Assembly: GCF_004000275.1 (NCBI RefSeq)
Contig: NZ_RCIP01000002.1
Span: forward strand, 930,283-994,282
From: Saccharospirillum alexandrii
Lineage (GTDB): Bacteria; Pseudomonadota; Gammaproteobacteria; Pseudomonadales; Natronospirillaceae
DNA length: 64,000 nt
Direction: 5' to 3'
Positions within the stretch are counted from its first letter, which is position 1. Each line of letters opens with the position of its first letter. A program made the position numbers and the translations under genes. Positions 43,469 to 52,497 of this stretch are shown here, one piece after another. The notes beneath the pieces were generated by a model, which worked only from the letters and a program-made list of their open reading frames with translations, made no database searches and was not told the DNA's origin.

Positions 43469-44389
43469 CTAACCGGGCTCGTTGTCGGTCATCCGACGCG
43501 CAAACGCCTGGCTGACAATCTGTATCCAGCGCCGGTCGAGGTCTTCTGCCCGGTACCAGAGAAAAATATCGCGACGGCCGAAATCAGCACCCACCGGCAG
43601 CACCATCAGATTGTAATCCCGCTCGACCCGCAAGGTCAGTTTTTCCGGCATCAGGCTGAGGTGTCGGCCCTCTCGCAGCATTTTCAACGTAATCGCCGCA
43701 TCGCCCGACAGGGCCACAGGCGTGCGAATGCCGCTGACCCCCATCGCTTGCAACCGCTCAACCGGTGACTCCTCGAAGCGCGCGTAGGTACCCATGTTGA
43801 TCCAGGCTTGATCATTAATGTCCGACAGCGCCAGCGAGCCGTTCTGCTGAGCCCTAATAGCCAGGGGGTGCTGGCTAGAAGCCACCACAACCAAACGGTC
43901 TTCCAGCACCAGGTCGCACACCAGATCCCGGGTTTGGGATTGCACCTTGGGCGAAAACACCAGGTCGAGCTCTTCGTCGTGAATCTGTTCGATCATCCGG
44001 TACGGTGTGTCCACTCGAATCAGCAGCGATAAATCGTCATGCTCTGCCATCAGATCCTGAGCCATCTCGTTCATCAGGTTGTTGGCCAGCAACGGACCCA
44101 CACCAATGCGCAATTCCTGCTTGAGCCCCAGCCCATGACGCACCGCCACCTGCTGCGCCGACCAAACGGCCTTGGCAATGGCCCGCCCATGCCGCGCCAG
44201 ATCGGCCCCCAATGGCGTTTGCCGCACGCCGTGCCGACTGCGGGTAAACAGCGGACCACCGGCCTGCATCTCCAGCGTCTGGATGTTGCGCGTCAGCGTC
44301 GGCTGGGTAACGTTCAGGCGGGCCGCAGCGGCGCTGATTGAGCCGCTGTCTAGAATGGTGGCTAGCTGTACCAGATGTTTGGATTCCAT
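43469..44389 (-). CDS. LysR family transcriptional regulator
   Basis: A 306-aa regulator. The N-terminal HTH is LVQLATILDSGSISAAAARLNVTQPTLTRNIQTLE (about 6-40, seen as SISAAAARLNVTQPTLTR) followed by a LysR effector domain. An ATG at 44389 is used; a GTG two codons upstream is also possible. It is divergent from the TAXI-TRAP-sulfatase operon and probably controls it. Confidence 0.92.
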   Translation of the reverse strand: MESKHLVQLATILDSGSISAAAARLNVTQPTLTRNIQTLEMQAGGPLFTRSRHGVRQTPLGADLARHGRAIAKAVWSAQQVAVRHGLGLKQELRIGVGPLLANNLMNEMAQDLMAEHDDLSLLIRVDTPYRMIEQIHDEELDLVFSPKVQSQTRDLVCDLVLEDRLVVVASSQHPLAIRAQQNGSLALSDINDQAWINMGTYARFEESPVERLQAMGVSGIRTPVALSGDAAITLKMLREGRHLSLMPEKLTLRVERDYNLMVLPVGADFGRRDIFLWYRAEDLDRRWIQIVSQAFARRMTDNEPG

Positions 44390-44715
44390 TTTCACTCACT
44401 ATTTGACGAATATCGCTTTAAAGCTCTGTACATGACATTTCGGAGTTGGCACCAGCCCGAGCAACGGCTGCCTGGGATGCCTCTGTGGGGGAGTCCGCAA
44501 CAGGGATGTTGCGGCCTAGGCTCCACGGACGGATTCACGCCGACCCCACAGAGGCGTCCCAGGTGGCCGATGCGTGCTCATGCCATAGAAGCATACAAAA
44601 TTGCCTGTTTAAGAGTTTAAAAATGAATTATACGAATGCGATTAAAGATTGCACACTTTGTGAACGTCGAACACCCACACAACTCCAAAAACAACCTGAA
44701 CACGACGAGGTCGAT
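44390..44715. promoter_or_regulatory. divergent promoter region with a long palindrome
   Basis: This 326-bp region has no gene. Most of it is the palindromic element at 44461-44575. The downstream 140 bp before the TAXI start are AT-rich and probably hold the promoter. An in-frame ATG extension of the TAXI gene through the palindrome (from 44446) is not credible. Confidence 0.5.
44461..44575. repeat. palindromic element upstream of the TAXI-sulfatase operon
   Basis: Arms 44471-44490 and 44544-44563 match at 19 of 20 positions (CCTGGGATGCCTCTGTGGGG and its complement). A second hairpin, CCGCAACA/TGTTGCGG, lies at 44495-44514. The outer flanks also pair partly (GAGCA, CGGC). The complement of GATTCACGCCGA inside it matches the GCCGTGAA word of the element at 40851. 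Confidence 0.75.
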
Positions 44716-45717
44716 ATGAAAAAATCACTGTCTCTGGGCCTGGCCACGCTGGCTCTGACCTTCTCTGCCAGTTTCAGCCAGGCTGAAAACCTGCAAATGG
44801 ACGCCGGTGGCGCCGCCTCGGTTACCGGCATGTTGCCGCAGGCTTACGCCCAGTACACCAGCCGCGAAGGCATTAACCTGCAAGTCGTGCTCGGGCAAAC
44901 GCTCACCCGCTCAGTCATGATGCTGGGCGCCGGCCAGCTGGGCTCTTCCGTGGTACCGCCACCGGCGTTCAGCGCCATGAAAGCCGGCGTCGGCCCCTAT
45001 GCCAGCAATGCCGACCAGGCAAAAGCACTGTCTGAAAATGTACGCGCCATTACCGGCCTGCCCGGCAGCACCTATCACGCCATTACCTGGGAACGGGACG
45101 GCATTGAAAGCTGGGATGACATTCGCGGCAAACGCGTCTTTGTCGGCCCACCGGCCGGTGCCGCCAACATGCAGATCATGGGCATGATCGAAGCCGCCTC
45201 CGGCCTGGTCGATGGCGACTATGAAGCCATTCGCGCGCCCTGGGGATCCGCCGTACAGGGCTTTCAGGATGGCCAGTACGATGTATTGGTGCTGTCGGCG
45301 CCCGTGGGCCAGCAATCGATCAACGAAATGAGCCTGCAGAACCCGATTCGCATACTCGGCATCCCCGAAGACCGCATTGGCACCCCGGAATGGAACGACT
45401 ACACCGAAGCGGCCGCCATGTCCTTCACCGTGATTCCAGCTGGCACCTACCGGGGTCAGGTCAATGGCGACCAGGACATCTACACCGCCTCGAACATCAT
45501 GTGGATGGGCGTGGGCGCCTCTATGTCCGATGACGTCGCCTATCGACTGGCCAAGGCGTACTGGGAAAACATCGACGAGCTGAAAGCCTCCAATGCGTTG
45601 TTGCGCACCATCAGCACCGACAACCCCTTTGAAGGCGTCAACGCACCACTGCACCCCGGTGCGGTTCGCTACTATCAGGAAAACGACATCGCCATTCCTG
45701 ACACCCTGATGCCCTGA
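44716..45717 (+). CDS. TAXI family TRAP solute-binding protein, sulfatase cluster
   Basis: A 333-aa periplasmic binding protein. The start at 44716 begins a normal signal peptide (MKKSLSLGLATLALTFSASFSQA, cleavage about 23). The longer upstream frame has no such sequence. The mature part runs through LQMDAGGAASVTGML and LGAGQLGSSVVPPPAF, a variant of the TAXI pattern. It is followed by a hairpin, the fused permease and the sulfatase. Confidence 0.87.
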   Translation: MKKSLSLGLATLALTFSASFSQAENLQMDAGGAASVTGMLPQAYAQYTSREGINLQVVLGQTLTRSVMMLGAGQLGSSVVPPPAFSAMKAGVGPYASNADQAKALSENVRAITGLPGSTYHAITWERDGIESWDDIRGKRVFVGPPAGAANMQIMGMIEAASGLVDGDYEAIRAPWGSAVQGFQDGQYDVLVLSAPVGQQSINEMSLQNPIRILGIPEDRIGTPEWNDYTEAAAMSFTVIPAGTYRGQVNGDQDIYTASNIMWMGVGASMSDDVAYRLAKAYWENIDELKASNALLRTISTDNPFEGVNAPLHPGAVRYYQENDIAIPDTLMP

Positions 45718-45732
45718 TAGGCCTGAGCCGGC

Positions 45733-45748
45733 GCGGTCGCCAGACCGC
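45733..45748 (+). promoter_or_regulatory. intercistronic hairpin between TAXI binding protein and permease
   Basis: A perfect 6-bp core stem GCGGTC/GACCGC with a 4-nt loop; flanking GGC/GCC words can extend it with a small bulge. No T run follows. Confidence 0.55.
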
Positions 45749-45799
45749 TCCGCCTGTTAAACCAGGGTGCCTGATCCCAGGCGCCCGGAGGACTTTCCC

Positions 45800-47764
45800 A
45801 TGTCGACACCGTCCATGACGCTAGCCAATCGTTTGCAATACGCCCTCTGGGTCGTCGGCGGACTGCTGGCGCTGGTTGGCCTGATTAATGTGCTACCAAG
45901 CTACGGTTTTCTGCCGCGTCTGGGGCCCTTTGAACTTCAGTGGTTCCGGCCATTCTTTTTTACCCTGTGCGTGATCATCGGGGTCGTGTATCTGTGGCGC
46001 GAACAGGCACTGATCAACAGCGTGCCGTCGACACCACGTATCCTCTTCGACCTGACTCTGATCGCCCTGACGGTGTACTGCAGCATCCGCTATTTTCAAG
46101 TCGCGCAGATCATGGAAATGTCGATCATGTTCTTCACCACCTGGGATGGCCTCACCGCGCTGATGGCCGTTCTGGTGGCGACCGTCATTTGCTGGCGGCT
46201 CTGGGGCGCGCCAATCGCCATCATCGGACTGATCGCCGTTTTGTATCTCGGCACCGGTGAATACTGGCCCGGGGTACTGCAAACCGCAGGTGGCAACGCC
46301 ATGGACCGTCTGGCCGCCAACCTCTGGTTCGGCAGCGACAACGGCGTGGTCGGCTCCATTTTCGCGGTCATCCTATCGACCGTTCTGCCCTTTATTATTC
46401 TCGGTGGCATTCTGGAAGGCTGCGGCGCTGGCTCGTCGATGATTCGTATTTCCTTCGCTCTGATGCAACGCTTTCGGGGCGGCCCTGCCTACGCGGCCAT
46501 CATGGCGTCAGGCATGTTCGGTACCGTCTCCGGCAGCGCCGTGGCCAACGTCGTCGGCACCGGGGTGGTGACCATTCCGATGATTCGCAAGCGCGGATTC
46601 AGTGGCGACTTCGCCGGTGGGCTTGAATCGTCGGCGTCGGCCGGCGGGCAGATATTGCCACCCATTATGGGCGCCGCTGCGCTGGTGATGGCCGATTATG
46701 TCGGTGTCTCCTATCTGACCGTCATCGTGGCGGTGATGATTCCGGCCATTGCCTACTACACCAGCCTGTTCCTCGCCGTGTACTTTGAAGCGAAAAAGCT
46801 GGGCCTAAGTGCCGAGCCGGAAGGCGACCTGCCGGAGCCCATCGATCGCCAGGACTGGATCAATCTGCTGTTGTTGCTGGCGCCACTGGGCACCATAGTC
46901 TGGTTGTTGATCGAAGGGTTATCACCCGCTGGTGCATCGATTAGCGCTATCCTGTTGTTGCTGGTTCTGAGTTTTCTGAACCCGGCGGTCAGACGGCAGC
47001 CCCTCGTGTTGCTCACCTCCCTGGCCGAGGGCGGCGTCACCGTTGGCCGGTTGTCGATGGCCATTGCTGTGGTCGGCATTATTGTTGCGACGCTGGCGGC
47101 TACCGGCATTCCAACCACCTTTGCGGTTCTGCTGTCGAATGCCTCCGACTATTCACTGCTGGCGGCCTTGTTGATTACCGCGCTCGGCTGCATTGTGCTC
47201 GGCATGGGTATGCCCACCCTGCCCGCCTACATCGCCATTATTTCAGTGATGGGGCCCACCTTGCAGGCCTTCGGCATGGAACTGCTGACCGCCCACATGT
47301 TCGTGTTTTTCTTTGGCGTCGCGTCGGTCATTACCCCGCCGGTGGCCATTGCCGCCTACGCCGCAGCATCCATTTCCGGTGGTAAGCCCATGGCGACTGC
47401 CATAGCCAGTACCCGAATTTCAGCGGTGCTGTTTCTGATCCCTTTTGCGTTTGCCTACAACCCGTTAATGCTCACGACGGCCGCTGCAGGGGCTGACTTC
47501 TCTCTTGGTGCCTACGCCTGGCTGATCGCACAACTGGTACTGGCGCTGTACCTGATCACCAGCAGCCTGGCCCGGTTTGACCGCCGCGTTATATCACTGC
47601 CAGACAGCGGCGTTCGGTTTGCACTGGCACTGGGGCTGCTATCGCCGTACCTGATGGTGAGCATTGTTTGCCTCGGGCTGGGTTTGCTGCACCTGGCGGT
47701 GCATGCGATCCGCCACCAGACCGGACATCGACCCAACGCCAACCCGCAACTGGCCAAAGGATAA
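45800..47764 (+). CDS. TRAP transporter fused permease, sulfatase cluster
   Basis: A 654-aa fused TRAP permease. The ATG at 45800 has GGAGGA 9-14 nt before it. Conserved parts are QRFRGGPAYAAIMASGMFGTVSGSAVANVVGTG (seen as RFRGGPAYAAIMASG, GTVSGSAVANVVGTGVVTIP), ESSASAGGQILPPIMGAAALVMADY and LGMGMPTLPAYIAI. It works with the binding protein encoded just upstream. A 4-nt gap separates it from the sulfatase gene, so import and hydrolysis are probably coupled. Confidence 0.92.
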   Translation: MSTPSMTLANRLQYALWVVGGLLALVGLINVLPSYGFLPRLGPFELQWFRPFFFTLCVIIGVVYLWREQALINSVPSTPRILFDLTLIALTVYCSIRYFQVAQIMEMSIMFFTTWDGLTALMAVLVATVICWRLWGAPIAIIGLIAVLYLGTGEYWPGVLQTAGGNAMDRLAANLWFGSDNGVVGSIFAVILSTVLPFIILGGILEGCGAGSSMIRISFALMQRFRGGPAYAAIMASGMFGTVSGSAVANVVGTGVVTIPMIRKRGFSGDFAGGLESSASAGGQILPPIMGAAALVMADYVGVSYLTVIVAVMIPAIAYYTSLFLAVYFEAKKLGLSAEPEGDLPEPIDRQDWINLLLLLAPLGTIVWLLIEGLSPAGASISAILLLLVLSFLNPAVRRQPLVLLTSLAEGGVTVGRLSMAIAVVGIIVATLAATGIPTTFAVLLSNASDYSLLAALLITALGCIVLGMGMPTLPAYIAIISVMGPTLQAFGMELLTAHMFVFFFGVASVITPPVAIAAYAAASISGGKPMATAIASTRISAVLFLIPFAFAYNPLMLTTAAAGADFSLGAYAWLIAQLVLALYLITSSLARFDRRVISLPDSGVRFALALGLLSPYLMVSIVCLGLGLLHLAVHAIRHQTGHRPNANPQLAKG

Positions 47765-47768
47765 GCGA

Positions 47769-49415
47769 ATGAACGCCGTCAAAAATACGCTCTTCATCAT
47801 GATCGATCAGCTGCGCTGGGATGCCCTGTCGTGCTATGGCAATACCGTGGTCGATACCCCCAACATCGATCGACTGGCCAAGCGCGGCGTACGCTTCAAC
47901 AACGCCTACACCCAGGGCACCAGCTGCGGCAATTCGCGCGCGTCGTTCTATACCGGGTTGCACATGCGCTCGCACGGGGCTACCTGGAACGACTGGCCTT
48001 TCAGTCTGAGTGAATGGACGCTGGCCGACTATTTAAAGCCCTTGAACCAACGTGTTGTTCTGCTGGGAAAAACCCACATGAAACCCGATCTGGATGGCAT
48101 GGACCGGCTTGGCATTGAGCCGGGGTCGGAACTCGGTCAACGCTTGTATAACGCCGGTTTTACCGAGGGCGAGCACGACGATGGTTTGCACCCGGAAGGC
48201 CCGATGGGTAAGTACTCCAAACAGGAACCTCGCTACAACGCCTATTTGCGCGCGCACGGTTTCGAAGGCGACAACCCCTGGCTTGAATGGGCCAATGCGG
48301 CGGAAACGGACAACGGCGACATCGTCTCCGGCTTCTACCTGGAGCACGCGCACCGACCTGCCCGCATTCCCAAAGAGCATTCGGAAACGGCCTATTTGAC
48401 CAATCGTATTATCGACACCATTGATGAACTGGGTGATGACGCCTGGTGCCTGCACGCGTCGTACATCAAACCGCACTGGCCCTGCATTGCACCAGACCCC
48501 TATCACTCCCTGTACCGGGATGCTGACTTCGGTCGGGCCGTGAAGTCGGAAGCCGAGCGGCAGGACCCGCATCCGATCTACCGGCAATTCATGCAACTGG
48601 GTGTCAGCCAGACGTTCAGTGACGACGAAAAACGCGCGCACGTTCTACCGGCGTATTTCGGGCTGGTTAAAGAAGTGGACGATCATATCGGTCGCCTTCT
48701 GGATCACCTGGATGCCAAAGGGTTAACCGATGACACTCTGATTGTGCTGACCGCCGATCACGGCGATTACCTGGGTGATCACTGGCTGGGCGAGAAGGAT
48801 CTGTTTCATCAGCCCTCGGTGAAATTACCGCTGATCGTTGTTGATCCACGCGCAGACGCCAACGTAACGCGCGGCCAGCAATGCGATGCGCTGGTGGGGG
48901 CTATCGATGTACTGCCGACGCTGATCGAATGCGCGGGCGGCCAGGTTAGCGAGCACGAACACCGCCTCGAAGGCCGCTCTTTGCTTCCCTTCCTACACCA
49001 GACACCCAGCCCCTTCGAGCGGGACTTCATTGTCGCCGAAGACGATTACGGTCGCCTGCCAGTTGCCGCACAACTGGGCGTTGATGCGCTGGCGGCCAGA
49101 ATGACCATGGCCTTCAACGGACGCTACAAACTCGTACACTGCCCCGGCTTTCCCGACATGCTGTTCGACCTGCACAACGATCCGAGTGAACTGGTGGATC
49201 TGGGTCGCGACCCGGGCTACGAAAGCGTGAGACGTGCCCTGCGCGATCAGCTACTCGACTGGAGTGCCACCTTACATAACCGCCGGGCAGTCAGCCGGGA
49301 GATGGAACAAAACGCCAACGGGTTGTCGCGGCGCCAGGGAATTCTGATCGGATTCTGGGATCGGGAATCGGTGCCGGAAGCAATGAAACCGCCGTTGAGT
49401 ATTGGGGTGAAGTAA
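47769..49415 (+). CDS. sulfatase-superfamily hydrolase with atypical C-x-N-x-R active site
   Basis: A 548-aa protein of the sulfatase/phosphonate monoester hydrolase superfamily. The first metal ligand is in FIMIDQLRWD (D13). The nucleophile region is TSCGNSRASFYTG with C53-G-N55-S-R57. The usual formylglycine signal is C-x-P/A-x-R, so the third position is altered to Asn. Further ligands appear in TADHGDYLGDHWLGEKDLFHQPS. The C-terminal FDLHNDPSELVDLGRDPGY is typical. No signal peptide is seen, so it acts in the cytoplasm on a compound brought in by the TRAP transporter. It could be a sulfate-ester or a phosphonate/phosphate-ester hydrolase. The start is set by the 4-nt gap to the permease. 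Confidence 0.85.
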   Translation: MNAVKNTLFIMIDQLRWDALSCYGNTVVDTPNIDRLAKRGVRFNNAYTQGTSCGNSRASFYTGLHMRSHGATWNDWPFSLSEWTLADYLKPLNQRVVLLGKTHMKPDLDGMDRLGIEPGSELGQRLYNAGFTEGEHDDGLHPEGPMGKYSKQEPRYNAYLRAHGFEGDNPWLEWANAAETDNGDIVSGFYLEHAHRPARIPKEHSETAYLTNRIIDTIDELGDDAWCLHASYIKPHWPCIAPDPYHSLYRDADFGRAVKSEAERQDPHPIYRQFMQLGVSQTFSDDEKRAHVLPAYFGLVKEVDDHIGRLLDHLDAKGLTDDTLIVLTADHGDYLGDHWLGEKDLFHQPSVKLPLIVVDPRADANVTRGQQCDALVGAIDVLPTLIECAGGQVSEHEHRLEGRSLLPFLHQTPSPFERDFIVAEDDYGRLPVAAQLGVDALAARMTMAFNGRYKLVHCPGFPDMLFDLHNDPSELVDLGRDPGYESVRRALRDQLLDWSATLHNRRAVSREMEQNANGLSRRQGILIGFWDRESVPEAMKPPLSIGVK

Positions 49416-49436
49416 CCCAGCAGAGGGTTTCAGCTA

Positions 49437-49469
49437 AAAAAAAGGCAGGTCTCCCGACCTGCCTTTTTT
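49437..49469. terminator. bidirectional rho-independent terminator
   Basis: The stem AAGGCAGGTC/GACCTGCCTT with a 4-nt loop is flanked by A runs on the left and T runs on the right. It serves the convergent sulfatase and flotillin-like genes. Confidence 0.92.
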
Positions 49470-49487
49470 GTACCGTCAGCGCATCAA

Positions 49488-50942
49488 TTATTTATGCAAC
49501 TCATCCCGGTTGCCACTGCGCACAGCGTCCAGACTGGAATCGAAACTGACCCCCAATTCCTCACCCAGCTTTTTTAAAGCCGGCAACTGCACTGCCATAC
49601 TCATGATGCTGTCGAGCGCCTGATTCACAGCGGGCCGTTCGCCAACGCGATTGCCGTCGCTGCCCAGTGGTTGGCCCAGGCCAGTGATCTGATGGATCTT
49701 GATCGACTCGATTTTCTCCGCCGGTTTCACCATCTGCGCAACGATCTCAGGTAAGGCCTGCAGCCTGGACGCCTCAGTCTTCATTGCCATCAGGCTATCA
49801 CTCATGCCGTTTTCAGCGGCGACCATGGCACGGCGCCCTTCGGCTTCGGCCAGCAATTCAGCCTGGTGGGCATTGGCACTGGCGACGCGAGTTGCGGCGG
49901 CTTCTTCAGCCTGGAGCGCTGCCACCTTCTTGGCGCGTTCGGCATCGCTGACGGCTTTGCCAGTCGCTACTTTATCTTTGGCAGCAATGACTTTTGCTTC
50001 GGTTTCTTCCAGCTTGATCTGCGACTCCCGCTCTTCACGCTGCTTCTCATTCAGCTCGATGTCCCGCTTCAGCGTGGCTTCGCGAATGGCGCGCTCCATC
50101 TCGATCTGGCTGGTGGCAATGGCACGTTCGCTCTCCGCTTTGTACGCGGCCACTTCGGCCATCTGACGAGCCTTCAACACTTCCATTTGCTGGGTTTGCT
50201 GAATGCGCGCCTGGGCCTCTTCAAGGTCGAAATCGAGTTTGCGTTTGGCCAGGGATAACGCCGACTGGCGCACCGCGACCTCGGCATCGGCGTCGATATC
50301 GGCGCGTTCTTTGCGCGACCGGGCGATCAGCTCGGAGAGCTTGCGCATGCCGGCGGCGTTGAAGGCGTTGTTTTCATCGAGCGCATCGAACGGGGTCTGG
50401 TCCATGTCAGTCAGCGAGACACTTTCCAGTGCCAGGCCGTTGCTGGTCATGGTCGGTTCGAGCAGCTCTTTTACCTGGCGTACGAAGTCGCCACGCTTCT
50501 CGTGCAGGTCGTCCATGGTGAACCGCGCGGCCACGGAACGCAGCGCGTCGATCAGTTTGCCTTCAATCAGGTCACACAACTTTCCCGCATCAAAGGTACG
50601 GTTGCCGAGCGTTTGCGCGGCCCGTGATACGCCTTCTTCGGTATCAATGACCGACACATAAAACTCAACGCCCACATCGACCCGCAGTTTATCCTGGGTA
50701 ATCAGCGACCCATTGCCGGCGCGCTTCACTTCCAGGCGCAGCGTCTGCATGTTCACCCGGGCGACGTTGTTGAAATACGGAATGGCGAGTACGCCACCGT
50801 CGAGCGATACTTTTCGCCCGCCGAGGCCGGTTCTCACCAGGCTCACCTCACGGGTTCCGCGTTGATAGAATTTAGCCAGAATGGCGATGACAATGGCCAG
50901 AACGATCAGGCCGAGAATCACCCAAATAATAGCGTTAGCCAT
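49488..50942 (-). CDS. flotillin-like SPFH/band 7 protein
   Basis: A 484-aa membrane-anchored scaffold protein. The ATG at 50942 with GGAG upstream is preferred over a TTG two codons earlier. One N-terminal membrane helix (AIIWVILGLIVLAIVIAIL) is followed by the SPFH domain (about 30-200, REVSLVRTGLGGRKV) and a long Glu/Ala/Lys-rich coiled coil (about 210-390) with AEAEGR repeats as in YqiK/flotillin. No NfeD-type partner gene is adjacent. It probably organises membrane microdomains. Confidence 0.9.
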   Translation of the reverse strand: MANAIIWVILGLIVLAIVIAILAKFYQRGTREVSLVRTGLGGRKVSLDGGVLAIPYFNNVARVNMQTLRLEVKRAGNGSLITQDKLRVDVGVEFYVSVIDTEEGVSRAAQTLGNRTFDAGKLCDLIEGKLIDALRSVAARFTMDDLHEKRGDFVRQVKELLEPTMTSNGLALESVSLTDMDQTPFDALDENNAFNAAGMRKLSELIARSRKERADIDADAEVAVRQSALSLAKRKLDFDLEEAQARIQQTQQMEVLKARQMAEVAAYKAESERAIATSQIEMERAIREATLKRDIELNEKQREERESQIKLEETEAKVIAAKDKVATGKAVSDAERAKKVAALQAEEAAATRVASANAHQAELLAEAEGRRAMVAAENGMSDSLMAMKTEASRLQALPEIVAQMVKPAEKIESIKIHQITGLGQPLGSDGNRVGERPAVNQALDSIMSMAVQLPALKKLGEELGVSFDSSLDAVRSGNRDELHK

Positions 50943-51037
50943 GCCCAATCTCCCACTGACGCTTGTTATTGTTCATTGTTAGTCTCCCAAACACCCGGCC
51001 TGCCGAAGCCTGCCGGGCCATGCGGTTAAGTGCGGTA

Positions 51038-52495
51038 TCAGAACACTGGCGGGTACGGACGACCGCCCCGGTCCAGTGTGATCCAGCGGGTTTGTGAAAA
51101 GGTTTCGACCGACCAGCGACCACCGTGATTGCCCAGGCCAGACGCCTTCGAGCCGCCAAAGGGCACATGAGGTTCATCGTTAATCGATGAACAGTTCACG
51201 TGGCAGGAGCCAGTTTCCAGCAGCCGGGCCATGTGCAACGCCCGTTCTTCATTGGCGGTGATGATGCCGGATGACAGGCCGTATTCGGTGTCATTGGCAA
51301 TGGCGATGGCTTCGTCGTCGGTCGAGAACGGAATCACCGGCACCACCGGGCCGAAGGTTTCATCCTGATAGAGCTTCATATCCGGCGTGACGCCGGTCAT
51401 GATCGTCGGCTCGACAAAACGCCCCTGAACACCGCCACCCAGAACCACTTTCGCGCCTTTGGCCACCGCGTCGTCGATCTGGTCTTTAACACGAGCCGCC
51501 TGGCGGTCATTAATCAGTGGCCCGATCACATTCGACGGATCGGTTGTGGTGTCGCCCATTTTCAGCTTTGCCGCCCTGGCGATGAATTTGCGCAGAAACT
51601 CATCGTAGATGTTTTCGTGCACCAGTACTTTTTCTACTGACATGCAGATTTGGCCCTGGTGCATGAAGCTGCCGAAGTTGGCGGCCGACAAAGCCCGCTC
51701 CATATCGGCGTCGTCACAGACAATCAGCGAATCCTTACCACCGAGCTCTACACAGGCTTTCTTCAAATGCGCTCCGGCCTTGGCCGCGATAAAGCGACCC
51801 ACCGGGGTTGAACCGGTAAAGGAAATGCCCTTGACCGCCGGGTTTTCAATCAGCTCGTCACCAACCGCCGTCACCGATTCCCGCGAGCACGTCACGACAT
51901 TCAACACACCGGGTGGTACGCCAGCTTCCTCGAATATCTCTGCGAACATCAGTCCGCCCACGTATGGTGTATCTTCAGAGGGTTTCAGCACAATGGTATT
52001 GCCGGTCGCACAGGGGAACGACAAACCACGAGAGGTCAGAATCAGCGGCATATTCCAAGGGCTGATCACGGTCACCACCCCCATGGGCTGGCGCATGGCC
52101 ATGCTGACCTTGCCGTGCTCGGAGGGCAACACTTCACCGATCGCGTTGTAATTCATGGCGGCCGCCGCGCGGAACACCCCGGCGGTATAGCCCACTTCAA
52201 ACATGCCCTTGCCAAACCAGCCACCGCCTTCAGCTTGCACGGCTTTCACGATGTCGGGTTTGCGCTTCTCGAATATGTCCGCCACTTTCAGCATGTAGGC
52301 CGAGCGTTCGGTGTAGGGTAAATCACGCCAGGCCGGGAAGGCTTCCTGGGCGGCGCGAATCGCGGCACGGGTTTCGGCTACGCCGGAATCCGGTGCCTTG
52401 CCCCAGATGTCACCGGTAGACGGATTGAGGTCATTAAAGGTGCGGTCGGTGGGCACCCACTGGCCGCCTATGTAATTGCCTTTGAACGGATGCAT
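51038..52495 (-). CDS. NAD(P)-dependent aldehyde dehydrogenase
   Basis: A 485-aa aldehyde dehydrogenase. The cofactor site is FTGSTPVGR, the general base Glu is in CVELGGKDSLIV, and the catalytic Cys is in QGQICMSVEKV (about 286). It is similar to vanillin or benzaldehyde dehydrogenases. It is the last gene of the minus-strand operon with the liv transporter; its start is 2 nt from the livF stop. The aldehyde it oxidises is unknown. Confidence 0.9.
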   Translation of the reverse strand: MHPFKGNYIGGQWVPTDRTFNDLNPSTGDIWGKAPDSGVAETRAAIRAAQEAFPAWRDLPYTERSAYMLKVADIFEKRKPDIVKAVQAEGGGWFGKGMFEVGYTAGVFRAAAAMNYNAIGEVLPSEHGKVSMAMRQPMGVVTVISPWNMPLILTSRGLSFPCATGNTIVLKPSEDTPYVGGLMFAEIFEEAGVPPGVLNVVTCSRESVTAVGDELIENPAVKGISFTGSTPVGRFIAAKAGAHLKKACVELGGKDSLIVCDDADMERALSAANFGSFMHQGQICMSVEKVLVHENIYDEFLRKFIARAAKLKMGDTTTDPSNVIGPLINDRQAARVKDQIDDAVAKGAKVVLGGGVQGRFVEPTIMTGVTPDMKLYQDETFGPVVPVIPFSTDDEAIAIANDTEYGLSSGIITANEERALHMARLLETGSCHVNCSSINDEPHVPFGGSKASGLGNHGGRWSVETFSQTRWITLDRGGRPYPPVF

Positions 52496-52497
52496 GG

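Noticed and set aside
44911-45654. Open frame of 247 codons on the minus strand
   Set aside because: It is antisense to the TAXI binding protein gene, which has a signal peptide and family motifs.
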